DNA from: Nymphaea colorata
Lineage: Eukaryota > Streptophyta > Magnoliopsida > Nymphaeales > Nymphaeaceae
Direction: 5' to 3'
Length of the DNA stretch: 64,000 nucleotides
Assembly (NCBI RefSeq): GCF_008831285.2
Contig: NC_045143.1
Coordinates: 24,697,662-24,761,661 of the forward strand
Notes under the pieces: generated by a model
What the model was told of the DNA's origin: nothing
Database searches by the model: none
What the model saw: only the letters and a program-made list of their open reading frames with translations
Shown: positions 34,451-46,137 of the stretch, piece by piece
Position numbering within the stretch: position 1 is the first letter of the stretch
Layout: each line of letters opens with the position of its first letter
Translations under genes and position numbers: made by a program

Positions 34451-34824
34451 GTACTTGTTTCTGTCTGTCACTCTAACATTATTTCTCACTTTGCATGCGT
34501 AAGAAATCATGAGATCATGGCCAATTTTGGTGAACCATTCTGCCATAATAAATGGTGATTTGTCTGCAGTTTTGCATATTTATGCAAGGAACTGTAGACC
34601 CTGAATTTATACATATAACTTTATTCTTATTGCTCCTGATGTTTACTGAACCATTCTATCATTATAAATGGCACTCTATATGCAATTATGTGTATTTGTG
34701 CACTATGCAGATCACCAATTGTATCCATGTAACTGCATTCTTCATTTTGTTAGTTCTTTGGTAGAATTTGATTCTCTAGCTTTTGCTTAAGATTAGTTGA
34801 TACAAATGTTTTGCACACTTAGTT

Positions 34825-34900
34825 GTCAAGGCGCCCAGGTGCTGCCTGGGGGCACCAGGCAGCGCCTAGCACCTAGGCGGGCCTAGCCAAAAAAGGCGAC
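34825..34900. repeat. GC-rich palindromic cluster
   Basis: Contains nested inverted units such as GGCGCCCAGGTGCTGCCTGG and GCGCCTAGCACCTAGGCGGG, followed by a poly-T tract. It resembles the end of a small non-autonomous transposon, but the other end was not found. Confidence 0.4.
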
Positions 34901-35944
34901 CTTTTTTTTTTTTTTAGTTACGTTAACCATTACATAATAAAATTATGTACTTGCTGACTGAACTGTAAGCTTCTATTCCAAATAAAACTTGAAAAACTGT
35001 TCTGTTATGTTCTAATTGAATGATTATACTTTGTAAGTAAAGCCAAAAAGTAAAAACATGATAAACTGTTCTGTTCTTGTTTACGTGACAGATTGTCAGT
35101 ACATTTCCAGGTTGTTTACATACTGGAAAACTGTGTTGTTCTGTTCTAACTGATGCCTACACAAAAGAAAACAAGTCATTCTTGTTTACATACTGGACAA
35201 TGCTTGCATTTCTTATAGACTATTTCAGTTATAGACCTTATAGACTATTTCATTTGAATCATTTCAAACAAAATGATTCAGGACAGAGGAAAGAGGGTGG
35301 TGGTACTCAGATGGCTGCAGCGAATGGTGAACAACAGCAGCAAATCCGGCGGTCGGTGGTGGCTCTTGATGGGACATGCAAGGCATGAAACCTGAGAGAG
35401 ACAAATCTGATGCTAAACTTTCATTCTTCAGATTGTGCAAGTCTAACAATGAATGAAGGCATGCCTACATAAGCACATGCATGTCTGGCCTTTGCAAGGA
35501 AACAATTCAAAAACTAAATTCAAATTTGAAATTCCCTTCCAAAGAGGTTTCCTAATCACGACGACATCAATTAAGGAGCGTTTCATTCCTAGAACCTGCA
35601 CAGATCTGGCACACAAAGGAGAGCTGATGTTGTGTTCGGTTGGTGCATAGGTGGCATGTGTTCGGTTGAAGTGGCACTCTAAAAATGGCATGAATGGCTG
35701 GCTCACATGAAGACCGTATGGGAAACTGCATGGCATCTATGCTGGCAGTGCATGGGAGGTGGGCGCCAGCATGTGGGGGCCTGGGATGGGTCACCTAAAA
35801 TGGCACCAAGTCTGGTTGAGGTGGCAACCTGCATGGAGCTTAGTGCTGGGTCATAAGGGCTGCTGACTGGACCAGAATGCGCACTAGCAGTGGGCTCGAA
35901 CTGGGGCGCACCAGCTTGGGTTGGGACAACTTAGGCCAGTGGCA
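34901..35944. other. Unassigned spacer
   Basis: No coding family or known repeat recognised. Confidence 0.3.
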
Positions 35945-36305
35945 TAGCCACATTGTGAATGTTTATTATATTTTATACAATATAACATATAATATGTATA
36001 TAGTATATATTATATATTGTACAATATAACATATGGTATATATATATAATATGTATAATATATTTATATGATTTATGCATTAAATGTGTTGTAGCATTAT
36101 AATATGTACATTTACATTATAGTACATATTGTCGTACATGTTATATATATATATAAACAAATGCATTACATATTACAATATATGTGTATCATACATATAT
36201 TTTGTATAATAATAATATTATAAAATAAGTATACATATTATTATATGTACATATTATAATATGTACATTTACATTATAGTACATATTGTCGTACATGTGA
36301 TATGC
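35945..36305. repeat. AT-rich repeat with a duplicated 45 bp unit
   Basis: Mostly TATA/ATGTA sequence. A segment with ATAATATGTACATTTACATT and TAGTACATATTGTCGTACAT occurs at about 36098-36141 and 36256-36299, nearly identically. Confidence 0.8.
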
Positions 36306-36859
36306 CAAAATCTCTTAAATTATAAGTTCTGACCCAGATCTGAGTCCAGAAATATGTTCTTGCATCAGCTTGTTTTACTAGCTTCTCAAAACTTTTGAAA
36401 AGACATATCATCATAATTGTGTTTTATTTTTAGGAAACTTGGATCCCCCACTTTCCTTTCCGAGTAACTTTCTTCTTTCTCATGATGCACATGCACATTT
36501 TTCTTCACCATAATTAATTCTTTTTTTACCTTTACAGGCTGTCCATCAAAGGCTATTGCTTCTTGTGCTTCAATGGTCATATCAACTACTTTTGTAAACG
36601 TGAAGAAGATACATGTATGTTTCCACAGGTACGTCTTGTAATTAAATGCTCTAACGCTTGTTGTTGAGGATTCTATTTCAGTTTATGGTTTGTCATAAGC
36701 TCATCAAGCATGCAACATCTAGATAATAGTTGAACACTATGATGATGTGCTTTTGGGTGTACAGAAGATTTACTAGAAAAAACACATGCACGATAGTGCT
36801 CTTTGTCAGTAATAATAATAATCAGCCTTGAGTTACCCACTGGAAATTTTATGTTCCAG
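36306..36859. other. Spacer with one exon-like segment
   Basis: 36539-36628 is bounded by TTTACAG and a GTACGT donor but gives no recognisable protein in any frame. Otherwise nothing. Confidence 0.25.
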
Positions 36860-37690
36860 GAAATAACTATTGGGAAAGAGAGGTACACTGTCAGTGACGC
36901 GTTGTTTCAGCCTTTCATTTTGGGCCTCAAAGAGCATGGTATTGTTGAGCAGCTTCTGCGCTGTATCTCAAGTGCTACTGTGCTTCATATGAGAACCATA
37001 GGCGATTGTTGGAAAATAATGTGCTTTGTGGACTGTATCTATGACTGGTATGTCCATGTTTTTGACTAAGTTTGACCTTCCCATGGTTCTTTCTTCTATT
37101 AATCGAAATCATAAAAAACAGTTAAGTGCTCATTCGTCAGTCTGGTGCATACACTGCTTAAAACTTCTTGCAACATTTGGTAGCAAGTCATGCCTCCATA
37201 GGTCTCATCTTAAAATAAGCTTCTGCAGCAAAGAGGAAGGACTGTCTGCAGCGTATGGAGGTTGTCACACAACATGAAATTCTAACAGGGTTTTTCTTCA
37301 CTTGCATACCCTACAACAAGTGGTTTTGAATTGACAGGAGTTGAATTATGAACCACTACAAACATATAAATGATATCATTAGGCATTTACTGTTAGTTGC
37401 ATATTGTGGTTATAGTTCATCTTAAGTCTTAACGAGTTACATCACGTTGCATCTAGGACACCTGGCCTCTTTTTAAGCATGTTTACAGCCCATCCATATT
37501 GTAGAAGCTTTGGACATTGACTACGAACAACTAATAAGTGTATGCCATCAACACTGAAAAAATGAAGATCATGAAAGAGGAGGCTTTTAACGTGCATCAT
37601 CAACCTCATAAAGTAAGTTACTGGTTTCATGCCTACATTTCTTTTGCTACAGATTTTGAGCAGCGCTTTCAAAAAGATGCAAGCTCTCAG
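36860..37690 (+). pseudogene. ARP7: Actin-related protein 7 (ARP7) fragment
   Basis: After a TTCCAG acceptor, the exon from 36860 reads EITIGKERYTVSDALFQPF then LGLKEHGIVEQLLRCISS. This is the plant ARP7 segment that includes an actin-fold strand and helix. A frameshift near 36980 moves the next block, ENHRRLLENNVLCG, into another frame, and the following GGTxSMTG motif has lost about 2 bases before a GTATGT donor near 37047. The next exon, from 37653 after TACAG, gives FEQRFQKDASSQ and then runs into a stop where the family continues with a conserved C-terminus. ARP7 acts in nuclear chromatin-remodelling complexes. Only about 80 of ~360 residues remain. R1 copy 2 starts about 450 bp downstream. 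Confidence 0.85.
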
Positions 37691-38152
37691 ATTTTTTACT
37701 TTGTGTAAAAAAGAGATGTTTGGTTATACTTTTTCCTGAGTGTTTGTTCATCTTTCTAGTTTCTATTTATGATTTTTCTTTAATTTTTAAGCATATGTAT
37801 CTCCACCAAATAGAATACAATTTTGAACTTGTCTGCACTTAAGGATCTAGAATTTCCACTTAGTTAAGGAGATGATGGTATTTTAGGACTTGTATGATGA
37901 TTTTGCTTTGATTTTGGCATATTGTTTTTTGTGTCTTATTGCTAAGAGGATTATCTAAAACCATTCAAACCAATCCAACTCGGTCCTGAAAGTGGTTTTT
38001 AGGTGGATAGGAGAGTGAGCTATAGAAGTATCAATTTCCCCTTAGCAATCAATGATCCAACCCTTTGCACGAAAACCTCAAAACAAGAGAATTTGGAGAA
38101 GATTGCTGGGGCACAAGACCGATCAAACTTTGCTGGATAGTCGTACATTTAG
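37691..38152. other. Spacer between ARP7 relic and R1
   Basis: T-rich sequence with no feature recognised. Confidence 0.3.
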
Positions 38153-39155
38153 AGTCTAACGGAGTCCAATCCCATAGTTGTCATTATCATGCACTTGATG
38201 ATTTTACAAAACCCACCACGTAGGATTGGTTTATCCTGGGCTTCCTTTGGAAAAAGATAAGAGCTTAACCTAAACCATTTGTAAAACTTCCAATCAGTTG
38301 AGGACTCAACTTTTATGGAAAATCGTCACCGTTAAACCAACCTTTTGTATAGAAGTCCATACTTTTATAGGAGAGTTGGTGAAGTTCATTTTCCTACCCA
38401 ACCAATCTATATTGCTTTGCATTCACCCTCTTCTTTAGAGTTGAATTCCTTCCTCCTGGTGATATACCATTTGTTGTCAAGATTTTTTTGTAAAAGTGAA
38501 AATTTTCAGTTTTTCTTAAAAACATTTTGAAAGTGTCTTCTCAAACAATGATGTGGCTTTTCTTTATTCTTAGTACCTCCTTGAGTAGAAGGATAAAATT
38601 TCAAGGTTTTGTTGCCAAACAATGGAAGAGGAAACTTGAAAAAATCCTGGGTATGAGCAGTAAGGAAAAGTCCTGTGAAGTTGAGAAATTTAAGACTAGG
38701 AAATGCTATTGACTTTAGTAATCAAGCATCTTCTATAAGATCTTGGCAGGTAGCAAAATGAGAGTTGAGAGATGGGCTCAGGGCTTGTGTAGTCGTTCCT
38801 CTGGGTCAGTAACCAAGAGTACCGGGTAGGCATATAGGTGATTTATGTCTATACCGCGAAGATAATGACTTATGAACCTTTGTCTCGTCGAAAACCCGCA
38901 AGGTGAAGCGGGTTGGATACGCGACAAAGCTACACATAACCACCAAAGCGGTGGAGCTTCGTAGTAGCCTTTGGGGTGGTGAGGTATTCCCTCAAAGATG
39001 AAGGTCGGCCTAAAAAAAAAAAAATCAAAAAGCAAAAGCTGTATGCAATTGAAAGAAAGAAAGAAAAAACAAGAAGAAAAAAAAAAAGCAAAAGGTGTCT
39101 GCCAAGAGATGAAAGACATGAAGGCTTAACTCGTAAGAATTGAATGTGACAATCT
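38153..39155. repeat. R1 repeat, copy 2, left half
   Basis: Matches 4588-5630 of copy 1 with diverged and well conserved blocks, including GAAAACCCGCAAGGTGAAGC and CAAAGCGGTGGAGCTTCGTA. It is interrupted at 39155/39156 by the copia element and resumes at 44292. Confidence 0.75.
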
Positions 39156-39449
39156 TGTTAGCGTATGGGGATCGGGTCTATTCAGACCCGATCCATTCTT
39201 TTTATATCCACACGCCTAAGGTCACTAAGCGGTGGTTTCCTTGTAATATTTTATATTTTTATGTACAATTCTGTTGTAACCTAATTAGGGTTACGTTTTA
39301 ATGAAAGATTAAGGAACGTAGGGGTGTGTTCGGCCCACTGCTCTTCCTTTCCTCCATCGTCCTCTCTTTCACTGTTTCACTCTTTCTTCTCTATTCTCAA
39401 TCTATCGGATTTTCAGACGGAGAGACATGTTTATGTGAAGATTCTTACA
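39156..39449 (+). repeat. 5' LTR of Copia-P
   Basis: Begins TGTTAGCGTATGGGG and ends GATTCTTACA. An inverted pair GATCGGGTCT/AGACCCGATC lies near its start. TTTTTATATCC at about 39196 is a possible TATA region. Confidence 0.97.
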
Positions 39450-39462
39450 TGGTATCAGAGCC
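39450..39462 (+). other. Primer binding site of Copia-P
   Basis: TGGTATCAGAGCC directly after the LTR, complementary to initiator tRNA-Met. Confidence 0.95.
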
Positions 39463-39680
39463 AGGTTACATTGTCCTCCGGTGAGTGATTTCAATTTGAC
39501 GTGATTAGTACTATTCTGCCCTAAATACCTTTTTCTGGCTTGGATATCCCTCTTTTCAGTTTTGTGCCCTAATGCTGCGTGATTTACCCTAATCGATTTC
39601 CCTAAATCGATTTGCCCTATTTTCTGTTGCTGCCCTAATTTTTGGATCACGTCGTCTGCCCTAATCATATCTTTACAATA

Positions 39681-42581
39681 ATGGATCAGCCGACTCCTTC
39701 TCTTCTATCCTCTAGCTTTCTCTCCCAACTTATTTCTCAAAAATTGAATCATAGTAACTATTTGACTTGGAAACGTCAAATTGTTCCATTTATTAAAAGC
39801 CATAGACTCTATGGGCATGTCGATGGGACTACTCCAGCACCTCCAAAGTATATTATCCGTGAAGAGAAGAGGACCATGGTGGGAGATGAAGCTGCTGGGG
39901 CTTCGGCTGGGAGTGAAGTTCGAATTGAGTATGAGACACTTACTGAAAACAATCCTGAATATGAACTTTGGCTGGCTCACGATCAGTCCCTTGTTGCGTA
40001 TATTACTTCTACCTTGTCAGAGGAGGTATTAGGAAGCATTGATGATGATTTGACAACCCTGGAGTTGTGGACTACTCTTGCCACAACATATTCTCAAGTA
40101 TCTGAAGCACGATTTCTGCAATTAAGGAGGTAATTTTAGGATATAAAGCGTGGGACGCGTACAGTTTTGGAATACTTGAATGAAATAAAAAATGTAAGTG
40201 ATCAGCTTGCAGCCATTGGACATCCCGTCAGCGATAAGGACAAGGTGCAACAAGCCTTGAGTGGCCTGGGAACAAAGTTTGACATTTTTTGCACAGCCTT
40301 GGAAGTCCTACCCGTCCTTCCATCTTTTGAAGATCTGAAAGCTAAGCTATTTCAACACGAAGCTAGTCGTGTTCAGCGGCAGAATTTAATCCCTTGCAAC
40401 AGCCACAATGTATTGATCACAGGAACGCATGCACTGCAAGGGAATCGCACTCGTCCTTGGACACCTCAGACAGGAATGGGAAGAGGGATTCTTCCGACAC
40501 CACCAGGCATGAATGCTACGTCTGCCACATCTAGAAGGGTTCCAACTTGTTTCTATTGCAACAAGAAAGGGCATGTAAAATCAGAATGTTGGCACAATCC
40601 TCAGAACAAACATAATCAAGTCAGGCGTGAAAACAAGGCAGCCGCAGGGTCAGTTTCATCATCATCTGGCTTAAATCCGACATCAAATGTTTCAGCAGAC
40701 GTGCAACAACTTCTCATGACAGCCTTATCTAGGCTCCACTTGAAGCAAAATGAGCAAGGAGAGTGGTATGTGGACTCTGGAGCAGCAGCCCATGTTACTG
40801 GGGACACAGGTAATCTCTCTAGTGTTTTCCCTTATTTAGATCAAGGTTCAGTTGTCATGGGAGATGGTTCCCATCACACAATATCACACGTTGGAAATGC
40901 ACAAATATCTATGGGCTCTTCTTCCATTTCATTAAAGAATGTCCTTGTCGTTCCAAGTGTCAAGAAGAATATTATCTCAGTGTCCAAACTTATAGATGAT
41001 ACTCACTCTTCTGTTGAATTCACGCCGTCTTCTGTTTATGTTAAGGATGCTCGAACCAAGAAGACATTCGCTGAGGGCACTCGCAAAGGAAATATGTATG
41101 TCCTTGAAGAAGCTCCAAAGTTGTCAACACCTCACATCTCAGATTCATGTCTTTCAAGTCATAGTGAAGTCAATGTCGCAGAGTATAATAAGCCATCCAT
41201 TTGGCATGGTCGATTAGCTCATTGTAGTCAATCTTTTGTTCGAAGTCTTGTTGCAGACGGGCTCTTAGATAAGTTCAGTCTGAGTTCAGTTAATGAGTCC
41301 AGCATGTGCTCGAGTTGTCATATCTGTAAGAGCCATGCCCTTCCTTTTCAGTTAATCAATAAAAGAGCTTCAAAGGTTTTTGATACTATATATTCCGATG
41401 TTTGGGGGCCTGCTCCAATTCCTTCTTCTTCTGGGAGTAGATACTATGTCATTTTTATTGATTCATATTCCCGCTATACTTGGATCCATTTCATGAAACA
41501 CAAATCTAAAGTCTTCCGCTTGTTTACTCAATTTCATGCCTTGGTTCGAAATAAATATTCCAGTAATATTGTGCATTTTCAATGTGATGGTGGTGGTGAA
41601 TTTATTTCTAATGAATTTACTGAGTACCTGCTAGATAATGGGATCACTAGACAAATCTCATGTCCACATACACCTCAGCAAAATGGAATTGCTGAAAGGA
41701 AACATAGGCATATTGTTGAAAGCGCGCTCAGCATGATGCATGACACAGACTTACCCATGACATTATGGACCGAGGCTTTTCACACGACTGTCCATGTTAT
41801 AAACCGACTGCCATTGGCCTTGCTTGATGGAAAATTACCATTTTTTCTATTACATCAAGATCAGCCAAGTTATGAGGAATTGCGTGTTTTTGGATGTGTG
41901 TGCTATGTGCATGTTGATGTTTCCTTACGAAACAAATTTCAAGATCGTGCTATTTTGTGCAGATTTATTGGGTATGCAGATAACTACAAAGGTTATAGGT
42001 GTTACAACCCTAAAACTGGGCGTGTACATATTTCACGACATGTTGTTTTTAATGAAAGCAGGTTACAGGATTCCAAGGCTCCTCTTGTGACACTCAAGGA
42101 CAAAAATGAGGTTTATGATACTTGGCTACATGCTGAAATCTTAAGACAAGGAGCAGAAATGTTAACCGAGCACAAGGTGCAAGATGTTAATGAACCCGAG
42201 ACAGTTGTAAGTGGTTCCTTGAACAATACTACTTCCTTGGACAACATGCCTTCATCTTCTCAGCCCAGTGGTCCGCCTATGCATAATCGGTTCTCAGGCC
42301 TGGTGTATTCTAGGCGACCAGTTCCTACTGCAGCTCCACGCAAATCACAACGCGTGCGACATCCTATTGATAGATGGGTGAGCTATAACAACTTTTCTTT
42401 GGATTTTCAGCTATTCATGACAGAAGTCAGCAAAAAGGTGGAACCAAAATCTTATCTTCATGCGAGTAAGGAAAAATGTTGGGTTGAAGCTATGAATGAG
42501 GAAATGGCAGCCTTGCATGAATGTCAGACTTGGCAGATTGTCCCTCGTCCAGCTGATAAGAATGTTGTGGGATCCAAATGA
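39681..42581 (+). pseudogene. Copia-P gag, protease and integrase, broken
   Basis: Likely start ATG 39681 (MDQPTPSLLSSSFLSQL). Gag continues to RFLQLRR, where TAA (40131-40133) and TAG (40137-40139) stand two codons apart, both compatible with CAA/CAG glutamine codons. The frame then stays open to 42581. The knuckle CFYCNKKGHVKSECW lies at about 40548-40592 and the protease WYVDSGAAAHVTG at about 40763. The integrase zinc region is WHGRLAH ... CSSCHICK. The integrase acidic residues are in YSDVWGP (about 41394), QCDGGGEF (about 41581) and the glutamate of QQNGIAERK (about 41690). The frame ends in TGA 42579-42581, at the place of a conserved tryptophan at the RT entry. The integrase is otherwise full length. 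Confidence 0.93.
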
Positions 42582-43999
42582 GTTTATAAACTGAAATATA
42601 AGCCAGATGGTAGCATTGATCGGCATAAAGCACGACTTGTCGCGGTTTCACTCAGCAATATGGGGAAGATTATGATGAAACATTTAGTCCAGTCATCAAG
42701 ATGGGAACAATCCGTGTGATTATTTCTCTTGCAGTCTCATATGGATGGCCTCTTTATCAGTTAGACGTAAAAAATGCCTTTCTTCATGGAGTTCTAAAGG
42801 AAGAGGTATACATGGAGCAACCTCCCGGCTATACTACTCATGATCCTCAAAAATGGGTTTGCAAATTACACAAGTCTTTATATGGGTTGAAGCAAGCTTC
42901 TAGATCATGGTTTGATCGTTTTTCTCATCATATACAACAAGTTGGTTTTCTCCGAAGCTCTCTCGATCATTCTTTGTTTATCTATCATACTGGAGAAGCT
43001 ACCACCTGGTTACTTATCTATGTTGATGATATTGTTATAACTGGGAATTCTCCTTCACATATATCTTATGTTAAAGGTATGATGAAGCAAGAATCCAAGA
43101 TGAAGGATCTGGGTGAACTACGATATTTTTTGGGTGTTGAACTTGACAGGACAAATGAAAGTTTAACTCTTACCCAACACAAGTATACTCTTGATGTTTT
43201 GGACAGGGCATGTATGATTAACTGCAAACCCATCACTACCCCCAGTGTTCTGAATACTAAATTGACTGCATCTAATGGAACTGCTGCATATTCCAATCCT
43301 ACATTCTATCGCAGCATTGTTGGTATGTTACAATACCTTACTTTTACTCGCCCAGACATAGTATATGCTGTAAATCAAATCTCTCAGTTTATGCATGCAC
43401 CCACTGAAGGTCATATGGATGCCGCTAAGCGGATCCTACGGTATCTCAAAGCTACCCTTGGTGATGGACTAGTCTACACAAAATGTCCAAATGTTTCTCT
43501 TGGACACAACATATATACATATACTGATGCAGACTGGGCAAGCGATCCCGATGATCGACGATCAGTTTCAGGTTTCTGTCTCTTCCTTGATTCTAATCTC
43601 ATTTGTTGGAGCAGTAAAAAGCAGCGTGCTGTTGCACGATCTAGCACTGAGGCAGAGTATAGAGCAATGGCTGCAGGGACGGCTGAAGCATCATGGTTAC
43701 GTCATTTACTTGGAGAGCTCAATCTCCCTATTGCTTGATCATCATTACTATGTGACAATCAGAGTGCAATAAAAATTGCTTTCAATCCCATTTTGCATAA
43801 TCGTACCAAGCATATAGAGGTTGATCAACACTTCATTCGTCAAAAAGTTGAAGAAGCCGAGATCTTGCCTACTTATATATCCACACATGCACAAATAGCT
43901 GATCTTTTTACCAAAGGTCTTACAGGGCAGCATTTTTGGGATTTGAAGAACAAGTTGTGTATGATCAAATCTAATGCACAACTTGAGGGGGGCTGTTAG
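42582..43999 (+). pseudogene. Copia-P reverse transcriptase and RNase H, broken
   Basis: After the TGA the text continues VYKLKYKPDGSIDRHKARLV, then about 4 bases are missing near 42646, shifting the frame. RT follows in a new frame with [33 protein letters not shown] and the catalytic YVDDIVITG at about 43019. RNase H shows YTDADWASDPDDRRSVSGFC and ARSSTEAEYRAMA. TGA 43736-43738 interrupts just before SSLLCDNQSAIKIA; it is compatible with a CGA codon. The original stop is TAG 43997-43999, within the first bases of the 3' LTR, as is common in copia elements. Confidence 0.93.
43985..43993 (+). other. Polypurine tract of Copia-P
   Basis: GAGGGGGGC immediately before the 3' LTR. Confidence 0.9.
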
Positions 44000-44286
44000 C
44001 GTATGGGATCGGGTCTATTCAGACCCGATCCATTCTTTTTATATCCACACGCCTAAGGTCACTAAGCGGTGGTTTCCTTGTAATATTTTATATTTTTATG
44101 TACAATTCTGTTGTAACCTAATTAGGGTTACGTTTTAATGAAAGATTAAGGAACGTAGGGGTGTGTTCGGCCCACTGCTCTTCCTTTCCTCCATCGTCCT
44201 CTCTTTCACTGTTTCACTCTTTCTTCTCTATTCTCAATCTATCGGATTTTCAGACGGAGAGACATGTTTATGTGAAGATTCTTACA
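43994..44286 (+). repeat. 3' LTR of Copia-P
   Basis: 293 bp, with one fewer G near its start than the 5' LTR and no other difference seen. It is followed by the AATCT target duplication. Confidence 0.97.
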
Positions 44287-44291
44287 AATCT

Positions 44292-44832
44292 TTGGTAGAT
44301 GTGCGATTCTAGGGTCAATATCTTCTCCTATTTTTGATTACCTAGGATGCTGAGGATGATTCCTTTATGTTCATATTTTGGAAATTGAAAGACATCCCTT
44401 CTAGAGATTTGACGGCATTGACGCGTAATGAATCCTAATGATTGTACGGTAATATGTGTCAATGAAGGCCATATTATTTGCACACGAGCACTCATGCTTA
44501 TTAGTTAAATTGATCATTTTTGAACTATTTCAAACTAAAAACTTGACATCTCTAGTCATAGGAGGAAGTAACCAATCTCCTTTGGTCTTGAAAGATGTTT
44601 GTCATTTCATTACCAATCCCCTTTGGCCTTGAAAGATGTTGGCCATTCCGTTAACAAACCATTATTATTCCATCTTAACCGCTTGTCTTCAACATAACCC
44701 AGATTTAGGGTTGAGTCTGTCATGCAAAGCCTCTTGTCTCTTTTCAAAAGGACCAGTCAATTTTGTAGTCGATTTTGAACTGACATTTTCGAAAGGTTCT
44801 ATTCGTCGAAGTTGCTTGGGTTTTGGGTTTTG
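44292..44832. repeat. R1 repeat, copy 2, right half
   Basis: Resumes the match to copy 1 at about 5630 (AGATGTGCGATTCTAGGGTC against GGATGTGCAATTTTGGGGTC) and continues, with divergence, to the equivalent of about 6280. Confidence 0.75.
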
Positions 44833-45347
44833 TGTCCTCGGGTCCTTGATGGTTTTGGACCAGGTTAGTACTCAGTTTCTTTCTTCTTGTGTCACATTAG
44901 TGTCAGGTTAGTTGAATAGATCCTTTAGTTAGCTATTGCACATGTCCAGCATAGGTTAAGGTCATTGGCTTCATTTGTTTTCAGTATGATCCTATTTTGA
45001 TTTAGTTTGATTATTTAGTTTTGTTGAGTTGGGCAATTGTTGGTTTGATTTTATAGTAGTTCAATCTTCTTCATTTTCCACTTTAGTGGTTTTGAGCATA
45101 GTGTCATGTTTCGTTTCCACTTTCATTGTGACGTGGGTTGTTTAGGTGCTTTGTTGTATTAGTTGCGTGGTTTTCATTTTTCAATGCCTTCACTTGTGTT
45201 GCAGACCGACTATCCCTCGGCTCCACGCGGGCCAAATAGGTTTGAAAAAGTCAGCCCGTGACAACTTGATTCTTTTGATAAATAAATTTTTGCTGCACAA
45301 CTTATTGTTTGAAAGTGTCAATGTCCAAGGATGTCGTGCATGATCTA
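44833..45347 (+). repeat. 0.5 kb direct repeat, left copy
   Basis: Near-identical to 46724-47262, starting TGTCCTCGGGTCCTT. The first part is also similar to about 6395-6450 in R1 copy 1, so this is probably a part of R1 that has been duplicated. The copies have few substitutions. The right copy carries an extra ~26 bp near its end, which is itself a local duplication. Confidence 0.9.
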
Positions 45348-45600
45348 ATAAATTTATATATATATTACATATATGTAATACATGTAATATATTGTGTAGT
45401 TGTATGTATATAATATTGTAGTGTATGACATAAATAGTATATAGTTATATGTATATGTATATATAATAGTTTTATATATGTATATTACATAAATATTATA
45501 TATAATTGTATATAATGTATATATGACAGCATAAATGTAGTAGATATTATATAACGTATACGTAATTGTATAATATGGAGAGCATGACTGGTTTTGAAGG
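45348..45600. repeat. AT-rich low-complexity tract
   Basis: TATATGTA-type sequence. The minus-strand open frame across it (Tyr/Ile/Thr only) is an artefact. Confidence 0.85.
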
Positions 45601-45916
45601 ATGTAGATAACACCTCTTCTCCAATATGTCCATTTTATTAAATAAATCGCTTTAAATGTACACAAAAAAGGACAAATAGCTGGAAGGGTCAAAGTTTATT
45701 ATTTATTTTGGTGCACAGTTTCAACTGTTAAGTTTGGTATTTGATACGTGCATATTAGTTGATTTTTTAATTTTGGTGGATTTTTTTGAGGAAGGATATG
45801 AGGACATGTTGGGACTGAAATCGATTCAAGAATGTAGAAGGTTCATGATGATTAATTTGTTTCATTGAGGTCTAAGTAGTTCAAATTGTCTTTCTTACCT
45901 TTGTCATCTTCTGCAG

Positions 45917-46137
45917 TATGTCAATACGAAAACACAGAAAATATCTCTGCTTCTGAAAAAGCGGATTACCACACCAAATTGGATCAAGGTAATTGAAATG
46001 CATCAACCTTTTTTCTGCCTAGGATGAAAATAAAAGTCATGTTATGTTCAGGCAAGTATTTCTTCACAATTGATAATTTTACACAGCATAAGGAGCTCTG
46101 AGAAGTTCACATGTTCGTAGACCAGCTTCTTCAAGAG
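45917..46137 (+). pseudogene. VPS51: VPS51 (GARP/EARP tethering subunit) fragment, two exons
   Basis: Exon 45917-45988 lies between CTGCAG and a GTAATT donor and encodes YVNTKTQKISLLLKKR and TTPNWIK. Exon 46087-46137 lies between ACACAG and GTAAAT and encodes HKEL, a stop, then EVHMFVDQLLQE. Together they match the plant VPS51/UNHINGED segment with the KHKEPREVHMFVD motif. The stop TGA 46099-46101 takes the place of a conserved arginine, probably CGA. VPS51 is a subunit of the complex tethering endosome-derived vesicles at the trans-Golgi. Only about 40 of several hundred residues remain. The fragment lies between the two 0.5 kb direct repeats. Confidence 0.85.

Larger units (their letters stand above)
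39156..44286 (+). mobile_element. Ty1/copia LTR retrotransposon, complete, very young, defective (Copia-P)
   Basis: A 5.1 kb element with LTRs 39156-39449 (294 bp) and 43994-44286 (293 bp). They are identical to my reading except for one G in a short G-run. A perfect 5 bp target duplication, AATCT, lies at 39151-39155 and 44287-44291. PBS and polypurine tract are canonical. Domain order is gag, knuckle, protease, integrase, RT, RNase H. Four in-frame stops and a frameshift interrupt the single long polyprotein frame, so this copy cannot move alone although its insertion is recent. It sits inside R1 copy 2; R1 copy 1 (around 5630) shows the unoccupied site. Confidence 0.97.

Noticed and set aside
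45354-45692. 112-codon minus-strand ORF
   Set aside because: Low-complexity Tyr/Ile/Thr peptide over an AT-rich tract.
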